Position numbers and translations under genes: made by a program. The notes below the pieces were generated by a model. That model was given only the letters and a program-made list of their open reading frames with translations, did not search any database and was not told the DNA's origin. Source: Ignavibacteriales bacterium (GTDB lineage: Bacteria; Bacteroidota; Ignavibacteria; Ignavibacteriales; Melioribacteraceae). From it: a stretch of DNA of 64,000 bases. Of the stretch, positions 24,703 to 33,809 are shown one piece after another. Every line of letters begins with the position of its first letter. Position 1 is the first letter of the stretch. The stretch spans positions 1 through 64,000 of the forward strand of contig JAPLFF010000007.1 in NCBI GenBank assembly GCA_026390775.1, written 5' to 3'.

Positions 24703-25194
24703 ATGATATCCGATAAAATGCAAAAAGCATTGAATGAACAAATCAATGCGGAATTATTTTCATCATATTTATATTTATCAATGTCGGCTTATTTTGAAAG
24801 TGAAAATTGGCTTGGCTTTTCAAAATGGATGCAAGTTCAATCACAAGAAGAATACAGTCATGCAATGAAATTTATTAAATATTTAAATGATGTAGATGGA
24901 AGAGTTTTACTTGATGGCATAGAAAAACCAAAATCAAAGTGGAAAACGCCGCTGGAGGTTTTTGAAGAATCTCATAAACATGAGCTCTACATTACCGAAA
25001 GGATTAACAGTCTTGCCGGATTAGCGGTACAAGAAAAAGATTATTCAACAAGTTTATTTCTAAATTATTTCATAACAGAACAAGTTGAAGAAGTCTCAAC
25101 GGTTGCTCAAATCGTCCACAAATTCAAATTATTGAATGATAACAAAACTTCCCTATTCCTTCTCGATCGTGAGCTAGGAATGAGGGCTCAATAA
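24703..25194 (+). CDS. ftnA: Ferritin (bacterial FtnA type)
   Basis: This 163-residue ferritin has all ferroxidase-centre residues in the expected places: E17, E50, H53, E94 and the Q127 region (FITEQVEEV). No heme-binding Met of bacterioferritin is seen. It oxidises Fe(II) and stores iron as a mineral inside a 24-mer. AGAGG lies upstream of the ATG and a strong terminator follows the stop. It is a monocistronic gene; Fur or peroxide control is likely but no operator is recognised. Confidence 0.95.
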   Translation: MISDKMQKALNEQINAELFSSYLYLSMSAYFESENWLGFSKWMQVQSQEEYSHAMKFIKYLNDVDGRVLLDGIEKPKSKWKTPLEVFEESHKHELYITERINSLAGLAVQEKDYSTSLFLNYFITEQVEEVSTVAQIVHKFKLLNDNKTSLFLLDRELGMRAQ

Positions 25195-25215
25195 TCTTTT
25201 AATTGCTTTACAAAG

Positions 25216-25239
25216 GCGGCTATTCAGCCGCTTTTTTTT
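25216..25239 (+). terminator. Rho-independent terminator of ferritin
   Basis: The perfect GCGGCT/AGCCGC stem with an ATTC loop is followed by eight T. Confidence 0.9.
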
Positions 25240-25316
25240 ATTTGTTCAAAAATTTTTTCGTTAAGATATTTTTTACTATTTTTCGCCACCAAAAATCGAA
25301 TTAAAGAGGTTAAAAA

Positions 25317-25556
25317 ATGGCTAGAAGATGTCAAGTATCTGGCATTGGTCCGGTGGCCGGTAACAGTATTTCTCACGCACATAATAAAACAAAGAAAAGA
25401 TTTCTGCCAAATCTTCAGAAAAAAAGAATTTGGGTAAAAGAATTGAATAAATTCGTAACAGTAAAAGTTTCTGCAAGTGCATTGAGAACTATATCCAAGA
25501 ACGGAACATCCCAAATTGCAAAACTTGTAAATGAGAAAAAGATTAAGGTTAGATAA
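25317..25556 (+). CDS. rpmB: 50S ribosomal protein L28
   Basis: This 79-residue basic protein begins ARRCQVSGIGPVAGNSISHA and has KTKKRFLPNLQKKRIWV, matching L28. It binds 23S rRNA in the large subunit near the exit site. The zinc-binding cysteines of some L28 forms are absent apart from C5, so this is a zinc-free type. An AAAGAGG ribosome-binding site precedes the ATG, and it has its own terminator. Confidence 0.97.
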   Translation: MARRCQVSGIGPVAGNSISHAHNKTKKRFLPNLQKKRIWVKELNKFVTVKVSASALRTISKNGTSQIAKLVNEKKIKVR

Positions 25557-25577
25557 ACTTTAGTTTCTCGAAAGAAG

Positions 25578-25602
25578 ACCCCCGATTAAATGGGGGTTTT
25601 TT
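25578..25602 (+). terminator. Rho-independent terminator of rpmB
   Basis: An ACCCCC/GGGGGT stem with an eight-base loop is followed by a T-run ending in TTTTG. Confidence 0.88.
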
Positions 25603-25675
25603 GTTTTAAAAAGATTTCATTGATTTTAGCAAAGTGGACTAATAACTTTGCCCGAACAAAACTCGAGAGGATAAA

Positions 25676-27076
25676 TTGAATCGAAAAATATATTTACCAT
25701 TACTTACCTTTACAATTTTATTCGCAATGGGAATAAAATTACAAGCACAGCAATTGCCACCAGATAAAATTCAAAACTATAATGAGATTGCCGGTAAAAT
25801 TGTTCGTTCTGCATTATTAGATAAAAAAGGTTACAAATGGTTAAATGAATTATGTTCGATTGGTCCAAGGTTAAGCGGATCTGAAAATTCTTCTAAAGCA
25901 ATTACCTGGGCAAAAAATAAAATGAAGGAATGCGGGTTCGATTCTGTCTGGCTGCAACCTGTTATGGTTCCTAAGTGGGTAAGAGGAAAAATTGAAAAGG
26001 CATACATTTCAAAATCAAAAAAATATTTGAACAAAAAAATAACCATTGTTTCCTATGGCGGAAGCATTGGTACTTCAAAAGCGGGAATCTCCGGGCAAGT
26101 AATTGAAGTGAAAGGGTTAGATGAAGTTAAAAATCTTGGTGACAAAGCAAAAGGTAAAATTGTTTTTTATAACCGTCCGTTTGATAACGGTTTACTAAAC
26201 ACATTTGAAGGTTATGGAAAAGCAGTTGATCAAAGAATTAATGGAGCTATAGAAGCTTCAAAGATTGGTGCCGCTGCTGTAATTGTTCGGTCTGTTCAAT
26301 CTAGTTATGATAACATTCCACATACCGGCGTTATGCTTTATGATGATAATGTTAAACAAATTCCAAGTGCGGCTATAAGTGTGATTGATGCTGATTTTTT
26401 AAGTAAAGCGATTCAGTCTGAACCTAATCTTAACATAACCATAAAAATGGATTGTAAAAGTTTTCCTGAAGTAGAATCATACAATGTGATTGGGCAATCA
26501 ACCGGCAGCGAAAAACCAAATGAAGTTATTGTAGTCGGCGGTCATTTTGATAGTTGGGATAAAGGCTGCGGTGCTCATGACGACGGCGCTCCTTGTCTTC
26601 AAACGATGGAAGCTTTGGATTTATTAAAGCGACTTAACATCAAACCAAAGAGAACCATTCGTTGTGTTCTTTTTATTAATGAAGAAAATGGTTTGCGTGG
26701 TGGAATTGAGTACGGAAAATTTTCCTCTACCTCATCAGAAATTAATTTAGCAGGAATAGAATCCGATCGTGGTGCTTTTACTCCAAGAGGTTTTTCAGTA
26801 ACAACAGATTCTCTTTCATTAATGAAAATGCAAAGTTGGTTACCCGTATTAAATAAAGCTGATATAGAATGGATTCGCAAAGGCGGCAGCGGCGGCGATG
26901 TTGGACAAATAAAAAATGCAAAAGCTCTTTTAGGTTATGTGCCTGATGATCAACGATATATGGATCTTCATCATTCAGATAATGATGTTTACACTGCTGT
27001 TCATCCAAGAGAAATGGAACTTGGCACTGCTGCAATTGCAATCATGAGTTATTTATTAAGCGAAGAAGGATTATAA
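25676..27076 (+). CDS. Secreted M28-family metallopeptidase with PA domain
   Basis: The 466-residue protein starts at TTG 25676, with GAGAGG upstream, and has a signal peptide (about 1-24). A PA-like insert (about 130-240; GKIVFYNRPF, AAAVIVRSV) precedes the di-zinc M28 catalytic region. Its metal and catalytic residues are visible in GGHFDSWDKGCGAHDDG, FINEENGLRGG, ESDRGAF and LHHSDNDVYTAVHPRE. It should act as an aminopeptidase or carboxypeptidase in the periplasm or outside the cell. It has no T9SS tail. A bidirectional terminator separates it from the convergent next gene. Confidence 0.92.
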   Translation: MNRKIYLPLLTFTILFAMGIKLQAQQLPPDKIQNYNEIAGKIVRSALLDKKGYKWLNELCSIGPRLSGSENSSKAITWAKNKMKECGFDSVWLQPVMVPKWVRGKIEKAYISKSKKYLNKKITIVSYGGSIGTSKAGISGQVIEVKGLDEVKNLGDKAKGKIVFYNRPFDNGLLNTFEGYGKAVDQRINGAIEASKIGAAAVIVRSVQSSYDNIPHTGVMLYDDNVKQIPSAAISVIDADFLSKAIQSEPNLNITIKMDCKSFPEVESYNVIGQSTGSEKPNEVIVVGGHFDSWDKGCGAHDDGAPCLQTMEALDLLKRLNIKPKRTIRCVLFINEENGLRGGIEYGKFSSTSSEINLAGIESDRGAFTPRGFSVTTDSLSLMKMQSWLPVLNKADIEWIRKGGSGGDVGQIKNAKALLGYVPDDQRYMDLHHSDNDVYTAVHPREMELGTAAIAIMSYLLSEEGL

Positions 27077-27078
27077 AA

Positions 27079-27100
27079 AAACCCCGCTGCTGCGGGGTTT
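27079..27100. terminator. Bidirectional terminator between convergent genes
   Basis: The perfect AAACCCCGC/GCGGGGTTT stem with a TGCT loop has A-rich and T-rich flanks. It serves the M28 peptidase on plus and the DUF6600-like gene on minus. Confidence 0.88.
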
Positions 27101-27103
27101 AAT

Positions 27104-28324
27104 TTATCTTTTTCTTTCGGAAGATCTTTCTTTACCAGAACTTTTTTCTGGTGCTCTTTCTCCCCTTTGCGATCTTGGAGTTGATCTTTCAAAACCTGAA
27201 TCTCTTCGAGGTTCAATTTTTCTTTCAGTAGATTGAGTTCTTTCTCTTCTATCAGGTTGACTATAAACCGGTTCTCTTTCTCTTGGGGTCTCACGACTAA
27301 TTCTTGGAACATTTAATCGTTCTCTTTCAGAATTGTTTCTAACTTGATCTCTTTCATTATTACGATTTACTTCATTGCGAATTCTCCCTTCATCATTTCT
27401 TGCCGCATTACGTTCAACTGTAACATCCCGTCCTCTTTCAGAACTCCTGTCATTAGTAATACCTTGATTTCTGTTCCATTCACGTGACATTGGCATTCTA
27501 ACTTTTTCTCTTTCGATCGTCGAGCGATTATCTCCTTGTTTAATATCATATTTATCAGCAGTCCGTTCGTTAATTACTTCTCTATCTGATGGTCTGTATG
27601 AATATATTTTTTCACCACGTTCAGAACGGACACGATCATAATCTCTGTAATTATCTATCGAAGTAATTTCTCTCTCTGCAATTCGATATCCTGCTTTACG
27701 TTCTATGAATGATTTATCTATTCCGCCATTAATAATTCTATCTTTATTTGAATAATAATTGTTTCTATATCTAGTGTTCTCAAATATTCTCGAAACTCTT
27801 CTGTCATCAAGTAAGTAATTATTAATTCTATGATCGCAAAAACGATTGTATGTTACAAAATTCCAATAACTGAAATGAGAATGCCAACCGATAGAAAAAT
27901 GAATTCCAAAATTGATTTCAAAACTTGCGTATGGAGGAAGCGGAGCCCATCCGATATAATCATCATCATAACGCCATTCTACCCAAGCCGGAGCCCAATC
28001 ATAATCCGGTATCCAGATCCATCCGTAATAATCATCATTGTACCAGCGTCCATAGTGATATGTTGCCCATCCAAATGGTTCATAAGAATCCCAGTACCAA
28101 CCGTCAGATGTCCAACTCCATCTACCATCGGAATAAGGACGCCATCCGTTGTGGTTACCATTCGGTCGCCAAACTGTTAAGTCGTTATCTAATTGAATCC
28201 ATTCTCCATATGGTCGCAAAGAAGAATAAAAAAAGTTAAATGAAACTTCAAAACTTGGTTTTGCATCTAACTCTATGCTCATAAAAATTAAGAGCGCCGT
28301 TATTAATATTATTGTCTTTTTCAT
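27104..28324 (-). CDS. DUF6600-like secreted protein with Arg/Glu-rich tail
   Basis: The 406-residue protein has a signal peptide (about 1-22). A Trp/Tyr/Asp-rich region at about 35-160 follows, with repeats such as GWRPYSDGRWSWTSDGWYWD, GWATYHYGRWY and WIPDYDWAPAWVEWR. This matches DUF6600. The remaining 240 residues are low-complexity and highly charged (Arg, Glu, Asn, Ser), with no predicted fold. It is exported, with unknown function; the aromatic domain may be surface-associated. It is a single gene facing the M28 peptidase. Confidence 0.8.
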   Translation of the reverse strand: MKKTIILITALLIFMSIELDAKPSFEVSFNFFYSSLRPYGEWIQLDNDLTVWRPNGNHNGWRPYSDGRWSWTSDGWYWDSYEPFGWATYHYGRWYNDDYYGWIWIPDYDWAPAWVEWRYDDDYIGWAPLPPYASFEINFGIHFSIGWHSHFSYWNFVTYNRFCDHRINNYLLDDRRVSRIFENTRYRNNYYSNKDRIINGGIDKSFIERKAGYRIAEREITSIDNYRDYDRVRSERGEKIYSYRPSDREVINERTADKYDIKQGDNRSTIEREKVRMPMSREWNRNQGITNDRSSERGRDVTVERNAARNDEGRIRNEVNRNNERDQVRNNSERERLNVPRISRETPREREPVYSQPDRRERTQSTERKIEPRRDSGFERSTPRSQRGERAPEKSSGKERSSERKR

Positions 28325-28519
28325 GACAGACCTCTCAAATAATGCTATCTATTATTGGACAAGTAATATGCCATTGATTTTTAATAAAAATTGTGCGAAA
28401 TGAGGTTTACAATATGAATTGTGTTCATTCAACAAGACAATTGCTATAATTTTTAAGACAAACCAAACCTTTTAGAAAGCGAGTTTATCAATATTCTTAA
28501 ATCAATTTTTTATCAAAAT

Positions 28520-29305
28520 TTATTTCTCTTTTGATTTCAGGAAAGATTTATTCTCAAAAATCTTGAATTCAATATTTAGTGTAACTTCAGATTCAACCGG
28601 GACACCATTATTCTCTCCGGGTAAAAATTTTGTTTTCTTAACAGCTTCTTTAGCCGCTTCACTGCAGCCAAAACCCATACCATTAATAATTTCTATATTA
28701 ACAACTTTCCCTTCAAAACTAATTTTAGCAATCAAAGTAACTGTTCCTTCCGAACCGTAACGCAATGCGTGTTCAGGATAAACTAAATTGTCTTGTATGG
28801 ATTTTATTCCTCCAACCGGTTCCGGACATATTTCAACATTGCACTGATAATTGTTTCTGCTGCGTTTAATTTTATTTTGCGAAAAATTTATTTTACTAGT
28901 ATCTGCAGCAACTGGATGATAATTGGGATCATAATCAAATAATTGTAATTGCATTTGATTACCATTAATATAGTTTGATAATGCTTTCAGTGTTCCATTT
29001 TCATAAAAGACTCGATTGGCACCGCCTTTCATACCATTCTTAACAAAATATTCTTCTTTTAGTAATCCGGATTCATAATATTCTTTTACCCAACCATTTA
29101 AAATACCTTTACTAAAATTCTTCTCGGATTTCAATTGTCCGCTTGGATAATACCAAATCGCATTTCCATCTAATACATCATTCACATAAGAAATTTCTGA
29201 TTGGACAGAGCCATCCGGATAATAACTTTTAACAATTCCATTCTGAGCGGAAGAAATTGAATAGATAGTTAATAAAATCAATAATAATTTAATTGGCTTT
29301 AGCAT
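28520..29305 (-). CDS. YwqK/MORN-repeat protein with TonB C-terminal domain
   Basis: The 261-residue protein has a signal peptide (about 1-20). Five YwqK-type MORN repeats (about 25-120; SYYPDGSVQSEISY, YYPSGQLKSEKNF, YYESGLLKEEYF) follow. A TonB C-terminal domain is at about 160-250 (GGIKSIQDNLVYPEHALRYG, EGTVTLIAKISFEGKVVNIE). TonB C-termini contact outer-membrane receptors; here, without an N-terminal membrane anchor or proline-rich linker, it is more likely a periplasmic adaptor. It is a single gene downstream of the tRNA-Val/tRNA-Gly pair on the same strand. Confidence 0.85.
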   Translation of the reverse strand: MLKPIKLLLILLTIYSISSAQNGIVKSYYPDGSVQSEISYVNDVLDGNAIWYYPSGQLKSEKNFSKGILNGWVKEYYESGLLKEEYFVKNGMKGGANRVFYENGTLKALSNYINGNQMQLQLFDYDPNYHPVAADTSKINFSQNKIKRSRNNYQCNVEICPEPVGGIKSIQDNLVYPEHALRYGSEGTVTLIAKISFEGKVVNIEIINGMGFGCSEAAKEAVKKTKFLPGENNGVPVESEVTLNIEFKIFENKSFLKSKEK

Positions 29306-29396
29306 GATGAAGAATAAATATTATTATGGTTGAAATTATAGTAGCAATATAAAAAAGAAAAAGCCGCAATTCGATATGAACTGCAGCTTTCATTTG

Positions 29397-29471
29397 TGGG
29401 GGCTGATGGGTTCGAACCACCGACCCTCTGCTTGTAAGGCAGATGCTCTGAACCAACTGAGCTAAGCCCCC
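29397..29471 (-). tRNA. tRNA-Val (anticodon TAC)
   Basis: This 75-base tRNA has the acceptor GGGGGCT/AGCCCCC, discriminator A followed by CA, the D-arm GCTCAGTTGGTTCAGAGC, the loop CTTACAA and the T-loop TTCGAAC. It lies 87 bases downstream of tRNA-Gly on the same strand and is probably co-transcribed with it. Confidence 0.97.
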
Positions 29472-29558
29472 GAGTTTAAAATAAATCAATAAACTAAAAT
29501 TTTGCGCACCAATTATAGAACATTTGCTTCTAAGATTCAATATAGCATAAAAATTTTG

Positions 29559-29631
29559 AGCGGGCGACGGGACTCGAACCCGCGACAACCGGCTTGGGAA
29601 GCCGATACTCTACCAACTGAGTTACGCCCGC
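29559..29631 (-). tRNA. tRNA-Gly (anticodon CCC)
   Basis: This 73-base tRNA has the acceptor GCGGGCG/CGCCCGC, the usual discriminator T for glycine followed by CA, the D-arm ACTCAGTTGGTAGAGT, the loop TTCCCAA and the T-arm GCGGG-TTCGAGT-CCCGT. Confidence 0.97.
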
Positions 29632-29711
29632 ACGAAGATAAAATTAAACGGTAATGGAATCTTAATCAAGATTTTTTTCACTATTTTTTCAGAAGAAAAT
29701 TATTGAACACT

Positions 29712-30392
29712 ATGGCTAAAACTCAAAACAAAAATCAAAATATCATCGAACTGGTTTTTCTTTCATTTATTCTTATAATTAGTTTTTTATTCTGGGATAC
29801 TTACCTTGTTTATCCTATCAAATTATTCGTCGTTTTAATTCATGAAATCAGTCACGCATTAAGTGCAATTTTATCCGGTGGTAAAGTAATAGCATTTAAT
29901 ATCGGTTTCGATCTTAGCGGAAAATGCGAAACCGAAAGCGGAAATAATATTTTGATTGCTACTTCAGGTTATTTGGGTAGTCTGTTATTTGGTCTCCTAA
30001 TTTTTTATTCAACTTACAATAAAAAAATTGGTAAGTGGTTATTAATCATTATTTCAATACTAATATTAATAACCTCTGTAAGTTTGATGCAGAATTTTTC
30101 TCTCATATTATTAGCCGTTCTCTATTCAGTTTTATTATTCGTTTCTGCTTTTTTCCTCCAGATTAGAATTGATTCTTATATTCTCAGACTGTTTGGAATG
30201 TTAAGTTGTGTTTATGTTTTATTTGATATTAAAGAAGATATACTTTCAACTAATTCTGCAATATCAGATGCATCAATATTATCTGAGCTTATTAATGTGC
30301 CAACAATAATGATTGGTTTAATATGGCTGATTATTTCCTTGGCAGGAATATTTCTTGTTATGAAATTAAGTTACATTCAAAAATCTAAGTGA
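29712..30392 (+). CDS. M50B-like membrane metallopeptidase
   Basis: The 226-residue protein, starting at ATG 29712, has six to seven hydrophobic segments. An HEISH zinc motif lies in the second (VVLIHEISHALSAILSGGKV), the HExxH of the M50 site-2-protease-like M50B family. The third ligand is not obvious. It probably cleaves within membranes or is an inactive relative. The gene runs convergent with the MFS transporter and overlaps its 3' end by eight bases. Confidence 0.8.
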   Translation: MAKTQNKNQNIIELVFLSFILIISFLFWDTYLVYPIKLFVVLIHEISHALSAILSGGKVIAFNIGFDLSGKCETESGNNILIATSGYLGSLLFGLLIFYSTYNKKIGKWLLIIISILILITSVSLMQNFSLILLAVLYSVLLFVSAFFLQIRIDSYILRLFGMLSCVYVLFDIKEDILSTNSAISDASILSELINVPTIMIGLIWLIISLAGIFLVMKLSYIQKSK

Positions 30393-31692
30393 TATCAATT
30401 TGTATTTGTTCTTCTCTCTCATCTTTGACAAAACTAAGAACACCTAATCCAATTATAAAAAAGATACAAATCGTTAAGATTGCAAAACGCTGTTCCCCGG
30501 TTATATAGCTTACATAACCAAAAACCAACGGACCCAAAATAGCGGAGCTTTTACCAAACAAAGAATAGAAACCAAAAAATTCTGTCTTCCTCTCAAATGG
30601 AGTTAGTTTAGACATTAAACTTCTGCTTGTGCTTTGAGTAGCACCCATTACACTGCCGGCCAATAATCCTACAAGATAAAAACTTAATCTTGAGATTCGT
30701 TCAGGATCAGAATTAAATATTTTGCTGAACGTTTGTATTACAAAATTATTTTTATCACTAGTGGCAAAAGCTAATAATATGGTCAATATCCAAATCACTA
30801 ATGAGATTACCAAAGATTTCTTTTGTCCGTAAGAGTCTGCAAAAAAACCAAAAATTAAAGAACCTAAAATGGCTGTTGTCTGAACTATAAGAAAAAATAC
30901 TATAAGTTCTTCCATCGTAAAGTGGAGTGTTGTACTTGCATAATTTCCGGAAAAATAAATTACAGTATTTACACCTTCGATATAAAAAAAGAAAGCAAGT
31001 AGAAATATTGAAAGATTTTTGTAATTTTTTAAATGGGTAATTGTATTGAATACTCTCGTAACTCCGATCCTTATAAATGATTTATCTCTAACAACATTTC
31101 TCCTATTGTCCTTAATAAATAGAAAGATTGGAATTGCAAAAAAGAAAAAGACAAGCGCAGAAACCGGAAATGTTTCTTTTATCATATGTGATTTAATGAA
31201 AGGAAACACTAAAGCTAATGTAGTTAATGAACCCAAATAACCCATGGCAAAACCATAACCGCTTACTCTGCCGTAATTTTTTGGTGCTGTGATTTCTGGT
31301 AAGAATGCATCATAAAAAACTAATCCCGCTTCAAAACCGACGTTAGCAATGATAAACAAAGCCAATCCGAGAAATATATCTCCCCTATTCACAAAATAAA
31401 GTAAGCAAGTAGAAATAATGCAAGTAAATGTGAAGAATAATAAAAATCTTTTTTTACCGGCTGAATAATCTGCGATAGCACCCAGAACCGGTGATATTAG
31501 TGCTGTGATCAGCATCGAAATGCTTGTACCAATACTCCAATATAAATCCCCGACTGCTTTACCTTCTACAACCGTTTGCTTAAAATAAACTGCATAAAGA
31601 AATGTAACTACAACTATTGAATATGACGTGTTGGCAAAATCAAAGAGAGTCCAGACAAATACACGAAATTTTTCGTTCTCTTTAATCTTCAT
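30385..31692 (-). CDS. MFS transporter, UMF1/Atg22-like
   Basis: About 12 transmembrane helices over 435 residues. FVWTLFDFANTSYSIVVVTF is the N-terminal signature of the UMF1 (Atg22-like) major facilitators, and SYGQKKSLV and GATQSTSRSLMSKLTPFERK are loop motifs of the family. Yeast Atg22 exports amino acids; the bacterial substrate is unknown. The ATG at 31692 is chosen, but a TTG at 31719 has AGAGG five bases ahead and is a real alternative. It overlaps the end of nusB. Confidence 0.85.
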   Translation of the reverse strand: MKIKENEKFRVFVWTLFDFANTSYSIVVVTFLYAVYFKQTVVEGKAVGDLYWSIGTSISMLITALISPVLGAIADYSAGKKRFLLFFTFTCIISTCLLYFVNRGDIFLGLALFIIANVGFEAGLVFYDAFLPEITAPKNYGRVSGYGFAMGYLGSLTTLALVFPFIKSHMIKETFPVSALVFFFFAIPIFLFIKDNRRNVVRDKSFIRIGVTRVFNTITHLKNYKNLSIFLLAFFFYIEGVNTVIYFSGNYASTTLHFTMEELIVFFLIVQTTAILGSLIFGFFADSYGQKKSLVISLVIWILTILLAFATSDKNNFVIQTFSKIFNSDPERISRLSFYLVGLLAGSVMGATQSTSRSLMSKLTPFERKTEFFGFYSLFGKSSAILGPLVFGYVSYITGEQRFAILTICIFFIIGLGVLSFVKDEREEQIQIDIT

Positions 31693-32161
31693 CGGACTTT
31701 TTTGGTAAGGATTCTTCAATAAGTCCTCTACCGCTTTTATTTAATCTGCCGTCCTTTTTTGCTTCTGTTAGAATCGCATCTAAAATACCGTTAATAAATT
31801 TTCCGCTGTTTGATGTAGAATAATCTTTCGCAATTTCTATTACTTCATTAATAGAAACTTTTGGCGGGATATCCGGGAAGTAAAGTATTTCAACAATTCC
31901 AATTTTAAGTAATATACGATCAATAAGTGCGATACGCTCCATTTCCCAATTTTCAACTTTCTCCTTTATCATTTCTTCGAGCTGTTTTTGATTTGCAACA
32001 ACTCTATCAATTAATGATTTAGCAAACTGTTTATCAGTTGGTGAATTAACATCAGTAAGAATTCCATCAGTTAAAGAAGTTAATCCTTCACCGTTAAATT
32101 CATAAGCATACAGAACCTGCAGCACTTTTTCCCGTAATTCTCTTCTATTCGATTTTTTCAT
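31682..32161 (-). CDS. nusB: Transcription antitermination factor NusB
   Basis: This 159-residue all-helical protein has NusB signatures: RRELREKVLQVLYAYEFNG, LIDRVVANQKQLEEMIKEK, WEMERIALIDRILLKIGIVE, and EVIEIAKDYSTSNSGKFING. NusB binds boxA RNA with S10 and supports rRNA antitermination. The stop overlaps the MFS gene start region. Its leader (32162-32299) shows no clear terminator. Confidence 0.96.
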   Translation of the reverse strand: MKKSNRRELREKVLQVLYAYEFNGEGLTSLTDGILTDVNSPTDKQFAKSLIDRVVANQKQLEEMIKEKVENWEMERIALIDRILLKIGIVEILYFPDIPPKVSINEVIEIAKDYSTSNSGKFINGILDAILTEAKKDGRLNKSGRGLIEESLPKKSDED

Positions 32162-32299
32162 GTTTTATTAAGTGTTTAAATCGTGACGCCAAATTTAATC
32201 GGTTAATTTCAAAAAACAAAAAAAAGTGATTTCTCACCCAAAGGTGTAAAAAATTATTTATTGATTAGCTCGCCTGACCAACTGATTTATAATCAATGA

Positions 32300-33325
32300 C
32301 TAAATAGCAAAAAACCAGAATAAAAGTAAAGCAACGCTTTCACGCGCACGATAAAAAATAGTTTTGCTGAAAGACATTGAGTAATCTGATGAAACACCAA
32401 TTGTTTTTATTTTAAAAAATCTTGCAATTTGGATAATCCGTGAAAGATGAAATCCATCGGATATAATCAAGACAGTATTATTATTTTTTAATGAAAGAAT
32501 TTCGTTTCTAAGATATTTTATTTGTTCCGATGTTGTTGATGACCGGTTTTCTATTACAATATCTTTCTTCGGAACTCCTAAATTTGTTAAATAATTAAAT
32601 GCTGATTCAGATTCACTTATTTCGCCAGGGGCTTTCCCACCGGTTAGAAGAAAATTTTTAATTATTCCTTCGCGATATAATTCAAGAGCTTTTCTTATTC
32701 TTGCTTCAAAGATTGGACTAGGTTGACCTCTGCTATAAACGGCTGCTCCAGGTATGAAACCATAATCATATTTTGTTTTGGCCAGTTTGGATTCATCATA
32801 AACTTTAACATTCCAAACAAAGAGAAGTGAAAATACAAGAAGAATAACAACTGAAACTATTGTGCGAACCAATGCCCGCAGTGCTAAGTAATTTTCGCTG
32901 CCAATTATAATTCCCCATAAATAAATCATCGAGAATATTTGCAGTAAATTACTGAATACGAACAAGAATCCTACATAAACTTTTTTTGCGGGAAAGCTGA
33001 ATAAATAATTGCTGTTATTTATAAGATTTAATTTTTGCACAAAGAAAACGAAAACTAATGACAGTAAAGAAATAATTTGAAATGCAAAAATTAGATTTGC
33101 TTTTCTGTTGTCAATATTCTTTTTGCCGGTTGATAAAATAATACATGCGATAACAATTAATAATGTTATTAGTATGTTAAGAATATTGCCGATATAATCA
33201 ACTCTAAATTCTGCTAAAGGTAAATTATTAAGATTATATTTTAGCATCAGCAATCCTAATAAATATATTATTGCAAAGAATGTAATAATAATTATAGGAC
33301 GATTATTTCGCGTGTTCCCTTTCAA
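32300..33325 (-). CDS. YdcF/ElyC-family (DUF218) membrane protein
   Basis: The 341-residue protein has five N-terminal transmembrane helices (about 10-165) and a DUF218 domain (about 180-320). Family phrases are GFIPGAAVYSRGQPSPIFEA, KNFLLTGGKAPGE, ESAFNYLTNLGVPKKDI, ENRSSTTSEQI and ISDGFHLSRI. ElyC/SanA proteins act in envelope integrity and lipid carrier or peptidoglycan metabolism. The N-terminal helical part is longer than in E. coli ElyC. It follows the VanZ-like gene after 49 bases. Confidence 0.88.
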   Translation of the reverse strand: MKGNTRNNRPIIIITFFAIIYLLGLLMLKYNLNNLPLAEFRVDYIGNILNILITLLIVIACIILSTGKKNIDNRKANLIFAFQIISLLSLVFVFFVQKLNLINNSNYLFSFPAKKVYVGFLFVFSNLLQIFSMIYLWGIIIGSENYLALRALVRTIVSVVILLVFSLLFVWNVKVYDESKLAKTKYDYGFIPGAAVYSRGQPSPIFEARIRKALELYREGIIKNFLLTGGKAPGEISESESAFNYLTNLGVPKKDIVIENRSSTTSEQIKYLRNEILSLKNNNTVLIISDGFHLSRIIQIARFFKIKTIGVSSDYSMSFSKTIFYRARESVALLLFWFFAI

Positions 33326-33374
33326 TCGTTATCTCTCAAATATAATTTTTATTATACGATAGCAGAAAACATTT

Positions 33375-33809
33375 TTAAGTTATAGAATAATTCTTAGATA
33401 TTTTTCTTACAAATAAAAAAACAATCCCAATACCCAAAATTCCACCGCAAGAATCTGCCAGCCAATCATAAAAATCACAATATCTACCGGGAACAAAAAG
33501 TTGATGGAGTTCATCCACAGCCCCGTATGCAAGCATTAAAAGTAATGCAAATAAAAAAGCTTTGGATGATATTAGTATAGACCTCTTCTGGAAATATAGA
33601 GTCAGAGATAATAGAATTGCTAATCCGCAGTACGCAATAAAGTGTTCGTACTTATCTTGATTCTCAAATAATCGAGGAACATAATCAGCAGGTATAGTTG
33701 TCAGTATAAAAAGAGTTATCCAATACACAATTAATGGAATATAAATTAAAGTAATTGTGTTACTGCCAAGATATTTATACAAACGAATTAAGAATGAATT
33801 TGATTGCAT
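33375..33809 (-). CDS. VanZ-like membrane protein
   Basis: The 144-residue protein has four transmembrane helices. ENQDKYEHFIAYCGLAILLS and AYGAVDELHQLFVPGRYCDF, then YDWLADSCGGILG, are the conserved D-K-x-x-H and DE-x-x-Q motifs of the VanZ family. The biochemical role is unsettled. The ATG at 33809 overlaps the 3' end of the NAD(P)HX repair gene by 35 bases, suggesting coupled translation. Confidence 0.88.
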   Translation of the reverse strand: MQSNSFLIRLYKYLGSNTITLIYIPLIVYWITLFILTTIPADYVPRLFENQDKYEHFIAYCGLAILLSLTLYFQKRSILISSKAFLFALLLMLAYGAVDELHQLFVPGRYCDFYDWLADSCGGILGIGIVFLFVRKISKNYSIT

